A stretch of 27,640 nt of DNA, taken from Methanoculleus marisnigri (lineage in GTDB: Archaea > Halobacteriota > Methanomicrobia > Methanomicrobiales > Methanoculleaceae). The notes below the pieces were generated by a model that saw nothing but the letters and a program-made list of their open reading frames with translations, was not told the DNA's origin and did no database searches. Both the position numbers and the translations under genes were made by a program. Location of the stretch: NCBI GenBank assembly GCA_002503885.1, contig DASQ01000027.1, positions 1-27,640 on the forward strand, written 5' to 3'. Shown one piece after another: positions 7,873-16,758 of this stretch (its first letter is position 1; each line of letters begins with the position of its first letter).

Positions 7873-8174
7873 TGCTTCCACAGATCAACACCCACCGATC
7901 TCTTGATTCTCTCTCTCATCGACAGGCCGCCCTCTTCTCCGCCGATAGCGATCACCGTCGGCTTAACGGAGTTCTCGAGGGTGGTGCGAAGCCGGAGGGG
8001 GATCCGCTCCATGTCGCTGCCCTTCAGCACGAGAATGCCGACGTCCCTGTCCAGGAGCACCTGGTTGATGTGCTCGACCAGCCGCTCGTCGGTCTCGGCC
8101 GCGTAGGTCTTCCTGACGCCCGCGAGCCTGAAACCGAGGATGAATTCACCGGTACCGACAATTGCGATCTCCAT
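7869..8174 (-). CDS. atpF: A-type ATP synthase subunit F
   Basis: A 101-residue central-stalk subunit with a Rossmann-like N-terminal fold (MEIAIVGTGEFILGFRLAG) and the segment RDVGILVLKGSDMERIP typical of the family. Its C-terminal helix reaches into the A3B3 head and modulates activity. It starts one base after the stop of subunit C and its own stop overlaps subunit A, so translation is tightly coupled. Confidence 0.95.
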   Translation of the reverse strand: MEIAIVGTGEFILGFRLAGVRKTYAAETDERLVEHINQVLLDRDVGILVLKGSDMERIPLRLRTTLENSVKPTVIAIGGEEGGLSMRERIKRSVGVDLWKQ

Positions 8175-8175
8175 T

Positions 8176-9234
8176 CTACATCACCAGGTAGCCCTGTAAT
8201 CGCTCACCGGGGAGGCCGGCTTCCTTGCCCCGGGCGAGGGCGCGAAGGTTCGCGACCTCGTACTTCTTCTCCTCCAGGTAGACCACGACGGGAAGGATCG
8301 AGAACGGATACCGCTTCGATATCCGCTCCATCTGGTCCAGCTGGACCCGGGTCAGCGCAACCTCGATCTCATGGAGGGCACTCTTGCCCCGGATTGCCTC
8401 GAGTGCGTTTAAGAGCGGGGCCGTCCTCACCTGCCTCTTTAAGGCGTCGATGAACTCGTCCCGGTCTTCAAGCCCTGAGAGCCGCTGCAGTTCCTCCACC
8501 GAGAACGAGCCGCCGGGGATCATCAGTTCCCGCACGTCCTCGCGGACCTGCCCGGCCCGGAGGCGGAAGAGGTTCTGGATGTTCCGGGTATCGATCTCGA
8601 GCTTGATGTACTTCAGGAATATACTCCCGCCCTTGATGCCTTCCGTGGCGTCGGCGATGAGTCGTGCGTAGTAGCCCTTGTAGAGTTCGTTCTCCAGGTG
8701 GGCAAACGACCCCATCTCCATCGCGCGGGGGAGCTCCTTCTCGAGGATCTGGTAGAACCGCTCGCCCCTGAGCGCCTCGACGACCCGTTCCGGCGACTCT
8801 TCGGTGAGAAGACGGTCGAGAGCGACCTTGTCCAGCCTGCCGGCCGGTATCAGGACTTCCTTGAGCTTGCCGGGCTGCACCCCCTGCATCTTACCGCGCA
8901 GGATGGTGACGACGTTCTGAATATCCCACCGGCGCAGATAACTGGCGGTGAAATACTTCAGATCCCCCGGCACAAGTTCCAGGATGTTCTGGTACTCCTT
9001 GGCGAGGTTCCAGTTCAAGGCCTCCTCGACGAGGTTGATCCCGGAGAAGGAGGTGCCGAGTTCATCGATCTCGGACCGGTAGTTGGTCTCGCCGATGAAC
9101 CGGGTGATCTCAGGCAGGCTCATATTCAGCATCCGGAGATAATCTTCGCGCGGTATCAGCCGTGATCGCCGTACCCGCATGCGGGTGCAGGCGTAGATGT
9201 AGTTGGTTGCCAATCCGCTACTTATCCCTGCCAT
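8176..9234 (-). CDS. atpC: A-type ATP synthase subunit C
   Basis: A 352-residue subunit of the V/A-type C (V-type d) family, the funnel-shaped socket that joins the central stalk to the proteolipid ring. Visible family features are the N-terminal NYIYACTRMRVRRSRLI and the all-helical, three-repeat layout with YLRRWDIQNVVTILRGK in the middle. The ATG is preceded by GGAGG at good spacing, in the 12-base gap after subunit E. Confidence 0.95.
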   Translation of the reverse strand: MAGISSGLATNYIYACTRMRVRRSRLIPREDYLRMLNMSLPEITRFIGETNYRSEIDELGTSFSGINLVEEALNWNLAKEYQNILELVPGDLKYFTASYLRRWDIQNVVTILRGKMQGVQPGKLKEVLIPAGRLDKVALDRLLTEESPERVVEALRGERFYQILEKELPRAMEMGSFAHLENELYKGYYARLIADATEGIKGGSIFLKYIKLEIDTRNIQNLFRLRAGQVREDVRELMIPGGSFSVEELQRLSGLEDRDEFIDALKRQVRTAPLLNALEAIRGKSALHEIEVALTRVQLDQMERISKRYPFSILPVVVYLEEKKYEVANLRALARGKEAGLPGERLQGYLVM

Positions 9235-9246
9235 GTATGAACCTCC

Positions 9247-9825
9247 TCACGCAAACAGGATATCTGACGCATCCTTCAGGGCGGATTCCCAGATCTCGTC
9301 CAGGAACGTGCCGTAACTGTAGTCGATCTGCAGCTCGCCGTCGTTGCTCTCGACGATGATGCCGCCGGGAATGTCAACCGGGTCGCCCACGGTGTAGCCC
9401 GAGAGAGTCTTTAGACGGGAGAGGATCTTCTCGACAACAGGGATATCCCGCTCATTTGCATGCACGACACCCTTCTTGATCTCCTTTGCCGCTCTCTTCA
9501 ACAGGTCTGTGAGCGCCTTCTCGTGGAACCCAGCAGGCAGATCACCGACAGCAGCGAGCGAGGCCGAATAGACCTGATCGAGGAGCATCTTCTGGGCGTT
9601 TAAGACCTGCCGCTTGACGACGAGGTTTGCCGCCGAGGCTTCCTGGTTGGTGATGTGGATTGCCGCCCGGTCCGCTTCCTCTTCAGCCGCCATCTTGAAC
9701 CCAGCAGCCCGGGCCTGTGCGTCCTTCAGGATCTCTTCGACTTCGGCACGGGTCTCTGCCCGGACCGCCTCGGCCTCTCTTCGCCCTTTCTCCCGGATCT
9801 CGTTGACGACTGCTTCGAGTCCCAT
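9247..9825 (-). CDS. atpE: A-type ATP synthase subunit E
   Basis: A 192-residue peripheral-stalk subunit. The N-terminal half is a long charged helix rich in Ala, Glu and Arg (about residues 1-85) that pairs with subunit H. The C-terminal half is a globular cap that binds the head, ending in the family segment GGIIVESNDGELQIDYSYGT. GGAGTGA lies five bases before the ATG, overlapping the end region of subunit K. Confidence 0.95.
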   Translation of the reverse strand: MGLEAVVNEIREKGRREAEAVRAETRAEVEEILKDAQARAAGFKMAAEEEADRAAIHITNQEASAANLVVKRQVLNAQKMLLDQVYSASLAAVGDLPAGFHEKALTDLLKRAAKEIKKGVVHANERDIPVVEKILSRLKTLSGYTVGDPVDIPGGIIVESNDGELQIDYSYGTFLDEIWESALKDASDILFA

Positions 9826-9836
9826 GGTTCACTCCA

Positions 9837-10094
9837 TCAGAACAGAAGCAGCAGTGCAACCACAAGACCGAAGATGACGATGGTTTCGGGAATAACCGTG
9901 AGCAGCAGCACCAGACCGAACACGTCACGGTTCTCTGCCGTCGCTCCGACAGCAGCAGAGCCGATCGTCATCTCCGCAATACCGGACGCGATGCCGGTTA
10001 GACCGACTGCAAGAGCCGCGCCGAGTGCTCTCATTCCCAACTGCGATGCCTGTACCATTTCAAGAGTCAGTTCTGCTGTGCCAAAATCTACCAT
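9837..10094 (-). CDS. atpK: A-type ATP synthase proteolipid subunit K
   Basis: An 85-residue proteolipid that forms the rotating membrane ring. It has two spans, about residues 22-50 and 58-85. The ion-binding carboxylate is Glu70 in the second span, within VIPETIVIFG. The neighbouring Thr71 resembles the Glu-Ser/Thr arrangement of sodium-binding rings, but the first span has GIAEMTIG rather than the classical glutamine, so ion choice (H+ or Na+) cannot be settled here. It is a single two-helix hairpin, unlike the fused four-helix or larger forms in some methanogens. Five bases separate it from subunit I. Confidence 0.95.
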   Translation of the reverse strand: MVDFGTAELTLEMVQASQLGMRALGAALAVGLTGIASGIAEMTIGSAAVGATAENRDVFGLVLLLTVIPETIVIFGLVVALLLLF

Positions 10095-10098
10095 TTTT

Positions 10099-12042
10099 TT
10101 ACTCCTCCGTAAACTTTGATTTCATACCAAATGGGTTGTACTTGATGCCGCCACCTTTGTAGAACTTGGTGAAGAACTCAACATAGTGGAGACGAAGTGA
10201 GTGCAGACCGCCTCCAAGGAGGCCGAGTGCCGTGTTCAGCGCGTGCCCCATAAAGAGGACGAGAACACCAAAGATGATGAAGATCACGCCGACCGGGGTG
10301 ATCGCTTCAAGCTGGGGCTGTATCATCATGCCGATCGCGATGTAGTTGACCACCATCGCGATGGCGACCGACGATAAGCCCACCGCCACCAGGCGGGTGT
10401 AGGACAATACGTGACTGATGATCGTCGGAAGTTCGACGATCTCGAGCGCGTTCTCCTGCGCAATCCCGAGGACGCCCGCCACCAGGAGGACGACACCCAC
10501 CGCGATGGCGACAGGGAAGCCTGTCAGGTCGGGCATCATCGGCATGGGGAAGAACGACCAGATCAGGATGAGGATACCCCACATCGTCCCAAGCCAGCCG
10601 GCATTGGCGATTGCAGCCTTTGTCGCGTGCTTTCCGTGGTGGAATTTCAGGGCATTGACCATACCGAGGGTGCGCCCGAACGTTATGTGCAGGATGCCGA
10701 TCCAGATCGAAAGGATCATCAGTTCGACTACCTGCGGGCCGTGACCATGCACTTCCCCTCCGATGTTGAGGTGTCGGGAGAAGAACATTGCATCCCACGG
10801 AAGCGCGTACCCGAAGAACTCGCTGTAGAGAATCCCGAAGATGATGCTTGAGATGCTTGAGATACTGAGCACCTTGAGGAGCATCCTTCCTTCGTCACCC
10901 TTCAGGAACTTCCGGAGCCCGAGGCTCAGGGCGAGCAGAATTGCTCCGTACCCCACATCACCAAGGATCAGCCCGAAGAAGATGGGAAACACAATGGCTA
11001 CCATCAGCGTCGGGTCGAGCTCGGAGTACCGCGGCCGTGCGTAGAGGTCAATGAGCACCTGGGTCGGCGAGGCGAACGACGGGTTTTCGTACTCCACCGG
11101 AACCCTGGTGTCGTCCTCGATCTCCAGTTCCTCGATGTAGATCCTGCCGTTGGTCGCTCTCTCCAGTGCTTCCTGGATCCCGTCTGCCTGATCGTCAGGC
11201 ACCCAACCTTCGGTGATGAAGGTCTCCTCTGTGGTAGCAAACCGCAATGGGGCTTCCGCCCGCTCTACGTCAGCCGTGAGTAGTTCATCACATGCTACCA
11301 GGAAGTCGGTGTGCCTCTCCCGGATTCCCGCGATCTTCTCGTTGACCGCGGCGATCTCGCCGTTGATCCGCTGGACCTCGTCGGCATGAGCCCTCAGGCG
11401 GTCAACCGGAGCCCCGGTCTCTTCCGGGACGGGGATCGCCTGGAACCCGGCGTCGAGAAGAGTCCGCTCGACCTGCTCGCGGTGCTCGGTCTGCACCACG
11501 ACGACGATCATGTTGCCGACCACCCTGTCGGAAAAATATTTCTCGTGGGGGACGTCGATCTCGACGTCGTGCGCGATGTGTCCGGCAAAGACGGCAAACC
11601 GGGTGTACCCGCGGTAGAGTTCCAGATCTAGAGGGATCGCAGCAAACGGTTCAAGTTCTCTCGCACGCTGCTCGTGCTCTTTCTGCCGCGCCTCCAGTAT
11701 CGAGCGCGAACCGATGAGCTCTTCCACCTCCTTCTGGATGACCGGAAGATCCGTCCGGATCATCGCCCTGACCTTCGATGCGGGGAGTTTTCCTCTGACT
11801 TCTACGTTGTCCGGGTCTATCCCGCACGCATTTTCGATTGCCCTGACCTTGATGAGCGCCGAGGCTGCATCGCTTGCCCCGGAAAGCGGGTGACCGATCG
11901 ACAGCGCTTCAGGAGCTTCGCTCTCTGCCACGAAATCTTCGATGTGGTAGATGTTGTGGCGATAGAGTTCACTGATGATGGTGTCGATCTCACCCTTCGG
12001 GGCCGCGATGAGCAGCCGGCGCATCCGTTCAGGCCTTAACAT
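10099..12042 (-). CDS. atpI: A-type ATP synthase subunit I (membrane stator)
   Basis: A 647-residue stator subunit of the V-type a / A-type I family. The N-terminal soluble half (about residues 1-330) contains coiled coils and binds the peripheral stalks. The C-terminal half has about seven or eight membrane spans, starting near PTLMVAIVFPIFFGLILGDVGYG. The conserved arginine that faces the ring carboxylate is in SYTRLVAVGLSS. I chose the ATG at 12042 (MLRPERM), preceded by AAGGAG at about eight bases and overlapping the end of subunit H by 14 bases. An open frame extends nine codons further upstream without support. Confidence 0.95.
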   Translation of the reverse strand: MLRPERMRRLLIAAPKGEIDTIISELYRHNIYHIEDFVAESEAPEALSIGHPLSGASDAASALIKVRAIENACGIDPDNVEVRGKLPASKVRAMIRTDLPVIQKEVEELIGSRSILEARQKEHEQRARELEPFAAIPLDLELYRGYTRFAVFAGHIAHDVEIDVPHEKYFSDRVVGNMIVVVVQTEHREQVERTLLDAGFQAIPVPEETGAPVDRLRAHADEVQRINGEIAAVNEKIAGIRERHTDFLVACDELLTADVERAEAPLRFATTEETFITEGWVPDDQADGIQEALERATNGRIYIEELEIEDDTRVPVEYENPSFASPTQVLIDLYARPRYSELDPTLMVAIVFPIFFGLILGDVGYGAILLALSLGLRKFLKGDEGRMLLKVLSISSISSIIFGILYSEFFGYALPWDAMFFSRHLNIGGEVHGHGPQVVELMILSIWIGILHITFGRTLGMVNALKFHHGKHATKAAIANAGWLGTMWGILILIWSFFPMPMMPDLTGFPVAIAVGVVLLVAGVLGIAQENALEIVELPTIISHVLSYTRLVAVGLSSVAIAMVVNYIAIGMMIQPQLEAITPVGVIFIIFGVLVLFMGHALNTALGLLGGGLHSLRLHYVEFFTKFYKGGGIKYNPFGMKSKFTEE

Positions 12043-12358
12043 GCAGCTGCTCCTTAAATCGTGTAACAATAAAGTCTACAGCTTCTGCAAGGTTCTTGTT
12101 CCCCGTTGCTTTCAACGCCTCTGCGCGCGCTTCACCCTCCCTGACAATCTCTGCATATCTGTTCTGCGCCTGGGCTCGTGCGTCTGCAAGGCGCTGATTC
12201 CTGTAATCCCCGGCATCCTTCTGTGCCTTAAGGACCAGGCTCTCAGCCTCCAGCTCGGCATCCGAGAGGCTCTTCTTCCTCTCAGCCTGCGCATCACGGA
12301 TCATCGCCTGATACTCTTCTTCAGTTACCCTGATGCTTTTCAGGACATCGGTCTTCAT
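12029..12358 (-). CDS. atpH: A-type ATP synthase subunit H
   Basis: A 109-residue peripheral-stalk subunit, nearly all helix, with the charged Ala/Glu/Arg repeat pattern (about residues 12-85) of AhaH proteins, which form a right-handed coiled coil with subunit E. It is the first gene of the operon. The ATG is preceded by AGGAGG five bases upstream, and a TTG directly before it is ignored. The H-I-K-E-C-F-A-B-D order matches that of Methanosarcina aha operons. No subunit G follows D here; pgk does instead. Confidence 0.93.
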   Translation of the reverse strand: MKTDVLKSIRVTEEEYQAMIRDAQAERKKSLSDAELEAESLVLKAQKDAGDYRNQRLADARAQAQNRYAEIVREGEARAEALKATGNKNLAEAVDFIVTRFKEQLHVKA

Positions 12359-12401
12359 CAAACCCTCCTTCTCACGGCGTATGAATATTTGATGAAATTG
12401 A

Positions 12402-12412
12402 GCATATATTTA
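12402..12412 (-). promoter_or_regulatory. TATA box of the atp operon
   Basis: Read on the minus strand, this is AATAAATATATGC, an isolated AT-rich element about 45-50 bases before the atpH ATG. It overlaps the TAA stop of the upstream gene, so the operon promoter is embedded in that gene's 3' end. Confidence 0.6.
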
Positions 12413-12946
12413 TTGTTGTTTGTCCGCTGAGGAATTTTCCGTTTCCAGATGCTCCATTACCACCCCGAAAGGCAGCTGTCTGATGGCAACACCTCCGGGG
12501 ATCCCGGCAAGCGAGAGCCCCGATAACTCCGCCGATGAGCAAAGCAGGTGCTGTTCGGGATGGGTTCCCCGCCGGATATCACAGGCGAGGAGGATCTCCG
12601 GGGCGACCGAGACGACCATCGATAGCCGCTTCGTCCCCGGATGGTCTTTTCCGAGGACGACGAGCGGGATGTGGTACCGTCGGACCAGCTCGAGCATCAT
12701 GCGTGCCTGCTCAACCGGGCCGCCTTCCGGCATGGAGACGACGACCAGATCGTCGGGGTCGACTGCGAGGCAGTACTCTTCGTCCGGGGTCTCGATGCAG
12801 AGGGGAAACCGGGAACCGGCCTTCCCCACGAGCAGAAAAGAGCGTTCTCCCCGGATGAGGAGGAACTCGCTGCCGAGGGGTACGGTCGTCACACCCGGCC
12901 CGGCAGAGGAACCCCCGGAGGAGCTGCTTTCAGACTTCTTCGACAT
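12410..12946 (-). CDS. Conserved-looking protein of unknown function
   Basis: A 178-residue protein I do not recognise. It begins with a serine/glycine-rich, probably disordered tail (about residues 1-20). An alpha/beta-looking part follows, with short hydrophobic strands such as EYCLAVDPDDLVVVSMPEGG, HIPLVVLGKDHPG and RLSMVVSVAPEILLACD. The VVVSMPEGGPVEQARMMLELVRR segment looks like a strand-loop-helix unit. No membrane span is visible. I chose the ATG at 12946 because the longer frame upstream is the zinc-ribbon gene in another frame. The two overlap by 17 bases, so they are probably co-translated. It may be a nucleotide- or ligand-binding protein, but nothing visible proves that. Confidence 0.7.
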   Translation of the reverse strand: MSKKSESSSSGGSSAGPGVTTVPLGSEFLLIRGERSFLLVGKAGSRFPLCIETPDEEYCLAVDPDDLVVVSMPEGGPVEQARMMLELVRRYHIPLVVLGKDHPGTKRLSMVVSVAPEILLACDIRRGTHPEQHLLCSSAELSGLSLAGIPGGVAIRQLPFGVVMEHLETENSSADKQQ

Positions 12947-13085
12947 CTTCCGACTGGCAGCCTGGACACATGGGCCGCTTTCCAACGCCCTTGAACCGCT
13001 CGCCACACTCCTTGCAGCGGTAATTCGTGCCCTTCACCCGATCATCATCGAACTCGATATCCACAGGTCCACCGACTGTACACAT
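12930..13085 (-). CDS. Small zinc-ribbon protein, 51 residues
   Basis: A short gene that is easily missed by length cut-offs. The protein has two cysteine pairs, YRCKECGERF and RPMCPGCQS (Cys24/Cys27 and Cys40/Cys43), a rubredoxin-like or zinc-ribbon knuckle pair that should bind one zinc. An acidic N-terminus (EFDDD) precedes it. The ATG at 13085 has GGTGAT (13091-13096) five bases upstream and a TATA box at 13117-13127, so the start is well supported. Its stop overlaps the start of the next gene by 17 bases. Many archaeal zinc ribbons of this size act with RNA or protein partners; the partner is probably the overlapping gene, by inference. Confidence 0.75.
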   Translation of the reverse strand: MCTVGGPVDIEFDDDRVKGTNYRCKECGERFKGVGKRPMCPGCQSEDVEEV

Positions 13086-13116
13086 CTGGCATCACCAGGA
13101 GAGAGGTGGGAGGCAG

Positions 13117-13127
13117 ATAATATAAAA
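13117..13127 (-). promoter_or_regulatory. TATA box for zinc-ribbon gene
   Basis: The minus-strand sequence TTTTATATTAT lies about 25 bases before the ribosome site at 13091-13096, giving a leader of roughly a dozen bases. It separates this pair of genes from the secretion-type genes upstream. Confidence 0.6.
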
Positions 13128-13156
13128 CCCTATCGCGGCAGCCCCGAGGGGCAGGC

Positions 13157-15082
13157 CTATAGAAAAACCGTGAAGATCACGAACGCGATGAAGACCATTA
13201 TTGCCGCGTGTTTGACCCCGGCCCGGATCGATCCCTCCCCCATCTCCCCGGCGATCAGGCCCGTGAAGAGCGCCTGGATGAGACACGCATGGAAGAGGAG
13301 ACGCTCGAACGTCGCGATAGAGGTGCTCCCGAACGAGATCCCGCCGGGCATGCTGCCGGGAGCGAGCGTATCGACCCCGGCCAGCACGGAAAGGAACTGG
13401 GCGTCGATGACGGCCACGACGAAGATGAAGACGATGAAGACCAGGTAGACGATGGCGGTGTAGATGAACATCTCGGCCTGCCTCTCCCGTTTGAGGGTCT
13501 CCGAGATCGCTGCATCCCGGGCCGCGATGTTCAGGACTACGCCGATATCCCCGGTCATCCGGCTCGCCGTCGTGATCAGGGTGACCGCCCGGGCGATGGT
13601 GGGGGTGCGTATCCGTTCCTCGAACCTGACGAGAGCATCCTGGACGCTCGCGCCCCATTCGATGTCGCGCTTGATCTTCCGGATCTCGTAGGTCAGCACC
13701 CCGAGGTCCGCCTTCACGAGGATCGTGATCGCCTGCGCGAGCGTCAGGCCCACCTGGTTTATCCCGGAGAGGCGGTTGAGGAACTCGGGGATGCCCGCCT
13801 CGAGCCCCATCACCTTTGTCCGCCAGATCTGGTAACAGATACCGAAGGGGAGAAGGACGATCAGCAGCGCCACGATCAGGTGGTCGTCGAGGACGTCGAT
13901 CAGCACCTCAACATCGGGGTAGGCCGGGGTCGCGAGGACAGCGAGGAGGACATAGGCAAGCGCGACCGGCACCGCCACATAGAACGTCCGGTTCGGCTCA
14001 ATGAGGAACGCCAGAAAGGGGTGGCGCACGACGGACCGGAGCTTCCGGATCCGGTCGTAGTGCGCGAGCTGCCGGACGAGTGGTTCGTCACCGGTCCGCT
14101 CTTCGACCCGGGCGTCGCCGAACTCGTGGAGCCATCGTATCCCGGTGTACCGCTCGATCCCCTCGGTTTTGATCGAGACCGCGTCGACGAAGAGGATGAA
14201 GAAGAGCGAGCCGACCGGGATAAGGAGGTAGATGATGACCGAGAGCTGCATGATGGACGTGCTGCTCACAAAACCCATGACGACCATGACGATGATGATG
14301 AAGAGCGGGCCGGCGACGAAGAGCGTCACGTAGGCCTCGGCTACCAGCTGAAGCGTGGAGAGGAAGGTCTTCTGCTCGAACCGGGCCTCCTCCTGATAGG
14401 TGCGCACCCGGGTTTCGAGAAAGGCGAGCATGTCCCCCCCGCTCTCGACCACGGAGACAAGGTCCTGCACGAACTCCTGCAGTTTCTCCGACGGGGTCGT
14501 CTCCTGCAGGTGCCGGAGCGCCGTGATCACGTCATAGCCGAAGTAGTCGGCGTCCCGGACGACTCGCCGGAACTCGTGGGCAACTTCGCCGTAGACCGAC
14601 GAACTTCCGCTGATCGCCCGGAATACCGCCATCATCTCCGCCCCGCCCTGGCGCATCGCATACATGTAGGCGACGGCGTGGTGGAGCAGGAGGTTGATCC
14701 GGGTCGTCCGGTTCTTCTTCACCAGGGACGGGTAGCGCAGGAAGAAGATGTAAGCCGCGTAGGCGGTGAGGACGAAGATGAGCACGCTCACGGCGATCTG
14801 CAGGGCGTCTGTCGGCACGAACGCCGGCGGGCGAATGGAGAAGACGTTGTAGATCCCGACGCTCACCTGCGGGAGAACGGCAAGGTGCATCGCGAGGAAC
14901 GCTGCAATAGCCCAGAGGATGCCGAAGAGCCCGGAGACGAGGAACGTCCGCAGGAGGTAGCGGTCGAGGGTCACTCCCATATTCGCCGCAACAAGGTCTT
15001 CGCGGAGACTCCGGTAGCGTACAGGATCGCGCTTCACCCACCGGCGGACAAGGTGGCGAATCTGCGTGCAGCCGGGCAGCAT
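13157..15082 (-). CDS. Type II secretion F-family membrane protein (ArlJ/TadC-like)
   Basis: A 641-residue polytopic membrane protein with two T2SSF-type cytoplasmic domains. The first is at about residues 130-250 (NLLLHHAVAYMYAMRQGG) and the second at about 430-560 (FLNRLSGINQVGLTLAQA). Membrane spans lie near 41-70, 92-115, 245-275, 280-305, 365-425 and 530-640. In archaella, type IV pili and related machines, this protein is the platform driven by the secretion ATPase. It begins one base inside the stop of the upstream ATPase gene (TGATG), so the two are translated together. No pilin, archaellin or prepilin peptidase is visible in this window. Confidence 0.88.
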   Translation of the reverse strand: MLPGCTQIRHLVRRWVKRDPVRYRSLREDLVAANMGVTLDRYLLRTFLVSGLFGILWAIAAFLAMHLAVLPQVSVGIYNVFSIRPPAFVPTDALQIAVSVLIFVLTAYAAYIFFLRYPSLVKKNRTTRINLLLHHAVAYMYAMRQGGAEMMAVFRAISGSSSVYGEVAHEFRRVVRDADYFGYDVITALRHLQETTPSEKLQEFVQDLVSVVESGGDMLAFLETRVRTYQEEARFEQKTFLSTLQLVAEAYVTLFVAGPLFIIIVMVVMGFVSSTSIMQLSVIIYLLIPVGSLFFILFVDAVSIKTEGIERYTGIRWLHEFGDARVEERTGDEPLVRQLAHYDRIRKLRSVVRHPFLAFLIEPNRTFYVAVPVALAYVLLAVLATPAYPDVEVLIDVLDDHLIVALLIVLLPFGICYQIWRTKVMGLEAGIPEFLNRLSGINQVGLTLAQAITILVKADLGVLTYEIRKIKRDIEWGASVQDALVRFEERIRTPTIARAVTLITTASRMTGDIGVVLNIAARDAAISETLKRERQAEMFIYTAIVYLVFIVFIFVVAVIDAQFLSVLAGVDTLAPGSMPGGISFGSTSIATFERLLFHACLIQALFTGLIAGEMGEGSIRAGVKHAAIMVFIAFVIFTVFL

Positions 15083-16758
15083 CACCGGATCAACCCGCCG
15101 AGGTCGTCGAGGGAGGCGAGCACCCGGTCCCGGTCGATAGTGAACGCCTGGATGATCCGGGCGACCGCCCTGTAGTCCCTGATACCCTGTTCGGCCATCG
15201 CAAGGAGGACCGCCCGTCGGATCCGCAGCTCCTCGTCGAGCCGGGTCCGGCTCCAGCCGCGGTACTCCATGATCTCGCTGAGGATCCGGGACCGCCCCGA
15301 GTAGGAGAAGGTGTCGGGCACGGGATTGTACTCATAGACCGTGTTCACCAGGAGGTTGCCGGTGAGCGGGTCGATCCCGGCGAGCTCGACGATCTCCCGG
15401 CACCTTCTCACGCGGTCGCGCCCCCGGTGCGTGAGCGCCTGGACGGATATGACGTCGAGCGCCTGGAGCATGTTTCTCGGCACATTGAGCGGTTCGTTCT
15501 CCAGGCGGTGGATCGCCGCGTCGACGACGCCGGCGTGCATGGTGGAGAACGTCGTATGTCCGGTGCTCATCGCCTGAAAGAGGGTCTGGGCCTCGCTTCC
15601 CCGGACCTCCCCGACCAGAATGTACTCGGGACGCTGCCGCATCGCGGCCTTGAGGAGGTCGAACATCCCGATGGTGGCGCCGAGCCCCTCGGATACCGTC
15701 TCGCGCGTGACGTTCGCAACCCAGTTCTCGTGGTAGAGCGTGATCTCCCGGGTGTCCTCGATCGAGACGACCTTTGCGAGCGGCGGGATGAAGAGGGCGA
15801 CCGCGTTGAGCGACGTGGTCTTTCCCGACGCCGTGCCGCCGATGAAGAGCAGGCTTTTGTTGTTCTCGATCGCCATCCAGAGGTAGACGAGCTGGTCGAC
15901 GTCGAAGGTGTTCGTCTCCATCAGTTCTACGGGCGTAAACGGGGCTTCGCGGAACTTCCGGATCGTGAACGCCGTGCCCCGGGTGGTGACCTCGCTGCCG
16001 AAGGTGAGCTGCAGCCGTGAGCCGTCGGGGAGCGTCGCGTCCACGAGCGGGCTGCCGATGGAGACGTGCTTGCCTGAGCGCTGGGCGAGCGCGATCGCGA
16101 GCGAGTTTAAGGCCGGCTCGTCGAACAGGATGTTCGTCTTGATGTTCTGGTACTTTCGGTGGTACAGGAAGAGCGGGATTTTTGTACCGTCGCAGGAGAT
16201 ATCCTCGATCCGGGGATCCTTCATCAACGCGTCAATGCGCGACCAGCCGAGGAAGTTGCGCTCGAGGTAGTAGCGGAGTTTGAAGGTCGAGGCATCGTCG
16301 AGGATGAGACCGTACTCCGTGAGCAACTCCTGTGCCTTGCCGGAGAGGACCCCCCGGCGGTCGGAGGCCATGTCGTGGTCGTCGAGGATCAGGACGTCGC
16401 GGAGGTCATCGAAGAGCCGTTCCAGGAGTTCGTACTCGAACTCCGAGAGCACCGGCTCGAAGAGGAGATATTCTGCCTGGTTCGTCTGCGTGTTCCGGGC
16501 AATTACCGCGACCGCGAGGCCCTCGATGATCCAGTAGCGGTCGAGTTCCTCGTAGGCCGGAGGGACCGCCGCCTCCACGAGGGGGCCATGCGCCGCGGGG
16601 TCATACCCGCCCGCGATCCTGATGCCCTTCCGGCAGGAGCGGATCCGATCCAGGAGGCGGGGGAGAGCGGAGCGCTCCGGGGCAGGGGGCTCATGGGCTG
16701 CCGGGTGCGGAACGTCCGGCGTCATCGCGGCACCCACGCCGGAGGGGTGTCCCTGCAC
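15082..16758 (-). CDS. Type II/IV secretion system ATPase (ArlI/TadA/VirB11-like)
   Basis: A 558-residue hexameric-type secretion ATPase. Walker A is GGTASGKT at residues 307-314, the Asp-box is VVSIEDTREI (330-339), Walker B is YILVGEVRG (379-387) and the His-box is STGHTTFSTMHA (398-409). The N-terminal 150 residues are an unusual extension holding a proline-rich start. It powers assembly or disassembly of a filament or secretion pore with the membrane partner encoded next. I chose the GTG at 16758, with GGTGAT nine bases upstream. An ATG at 16725 is possible. A short divergent spacer separates it from two KaiC-like genes. The exact machine is not known. Confidence 0.9.
   Translation of the reverse strand: MQGHPSGVGAAMTPDVPHPAAHEPPAPERSALPRLLDRIRSCRKGIRIAGGYDPAAHGPLVEAAVPPAYEELDRYWIIEGLAVAVIARNTQTNQAEYLLFEPVLSEFEYELLERLFDDLRDVLILDDHDMASDRRGVLSGKAQELLTEYGLILDDASTFKLRYYLERNFLGWSRIDALMKDPRIEDISCDGTKIPLFLYHRKYQNIKTNILFDEPALNSLAIALAQRSGKHVSIGSPLVDATLPDGSRLQLTFGSEVTTRGTAFTIRKFREAPFTPVELMETNTFDVDQLVYLWMAIENNKSLLFIGGTASGKTTSLNAVALFIPPLAKVVSIEDTREITLYHENWVANVTRETVSEGLGATIGMFDLLKAAMRQRPEYILVGEVRGSEAQTLFQAMSTGHTTFSTMHAGVVDAAIHRLENEPLNVPRNMLQALDVISVQALTHRGRDRVRRCREIVELAGIDPLTGNLLVNTVYEYNPVPDTFSYSGRSRILSEIMEYRGWSRTRLDEELRIRRAVLLAMAEQGIRDYRAVARIIQAFTIDRDRVLASLDDLGGLIR

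Noticed and set aside
10307..10798. 163-residue frame inside atpI
   Set aside because: A shadow of the atpI membrane region in another frame; no ribosome site or family features.
13208..15175. 655-residue open frame antisense to the F-family membrane gene
   Set aside because: Very high in charged residues with no domain pattern, while the minus strand encodes a well-formed membrane protein co-translated with its ATPase.
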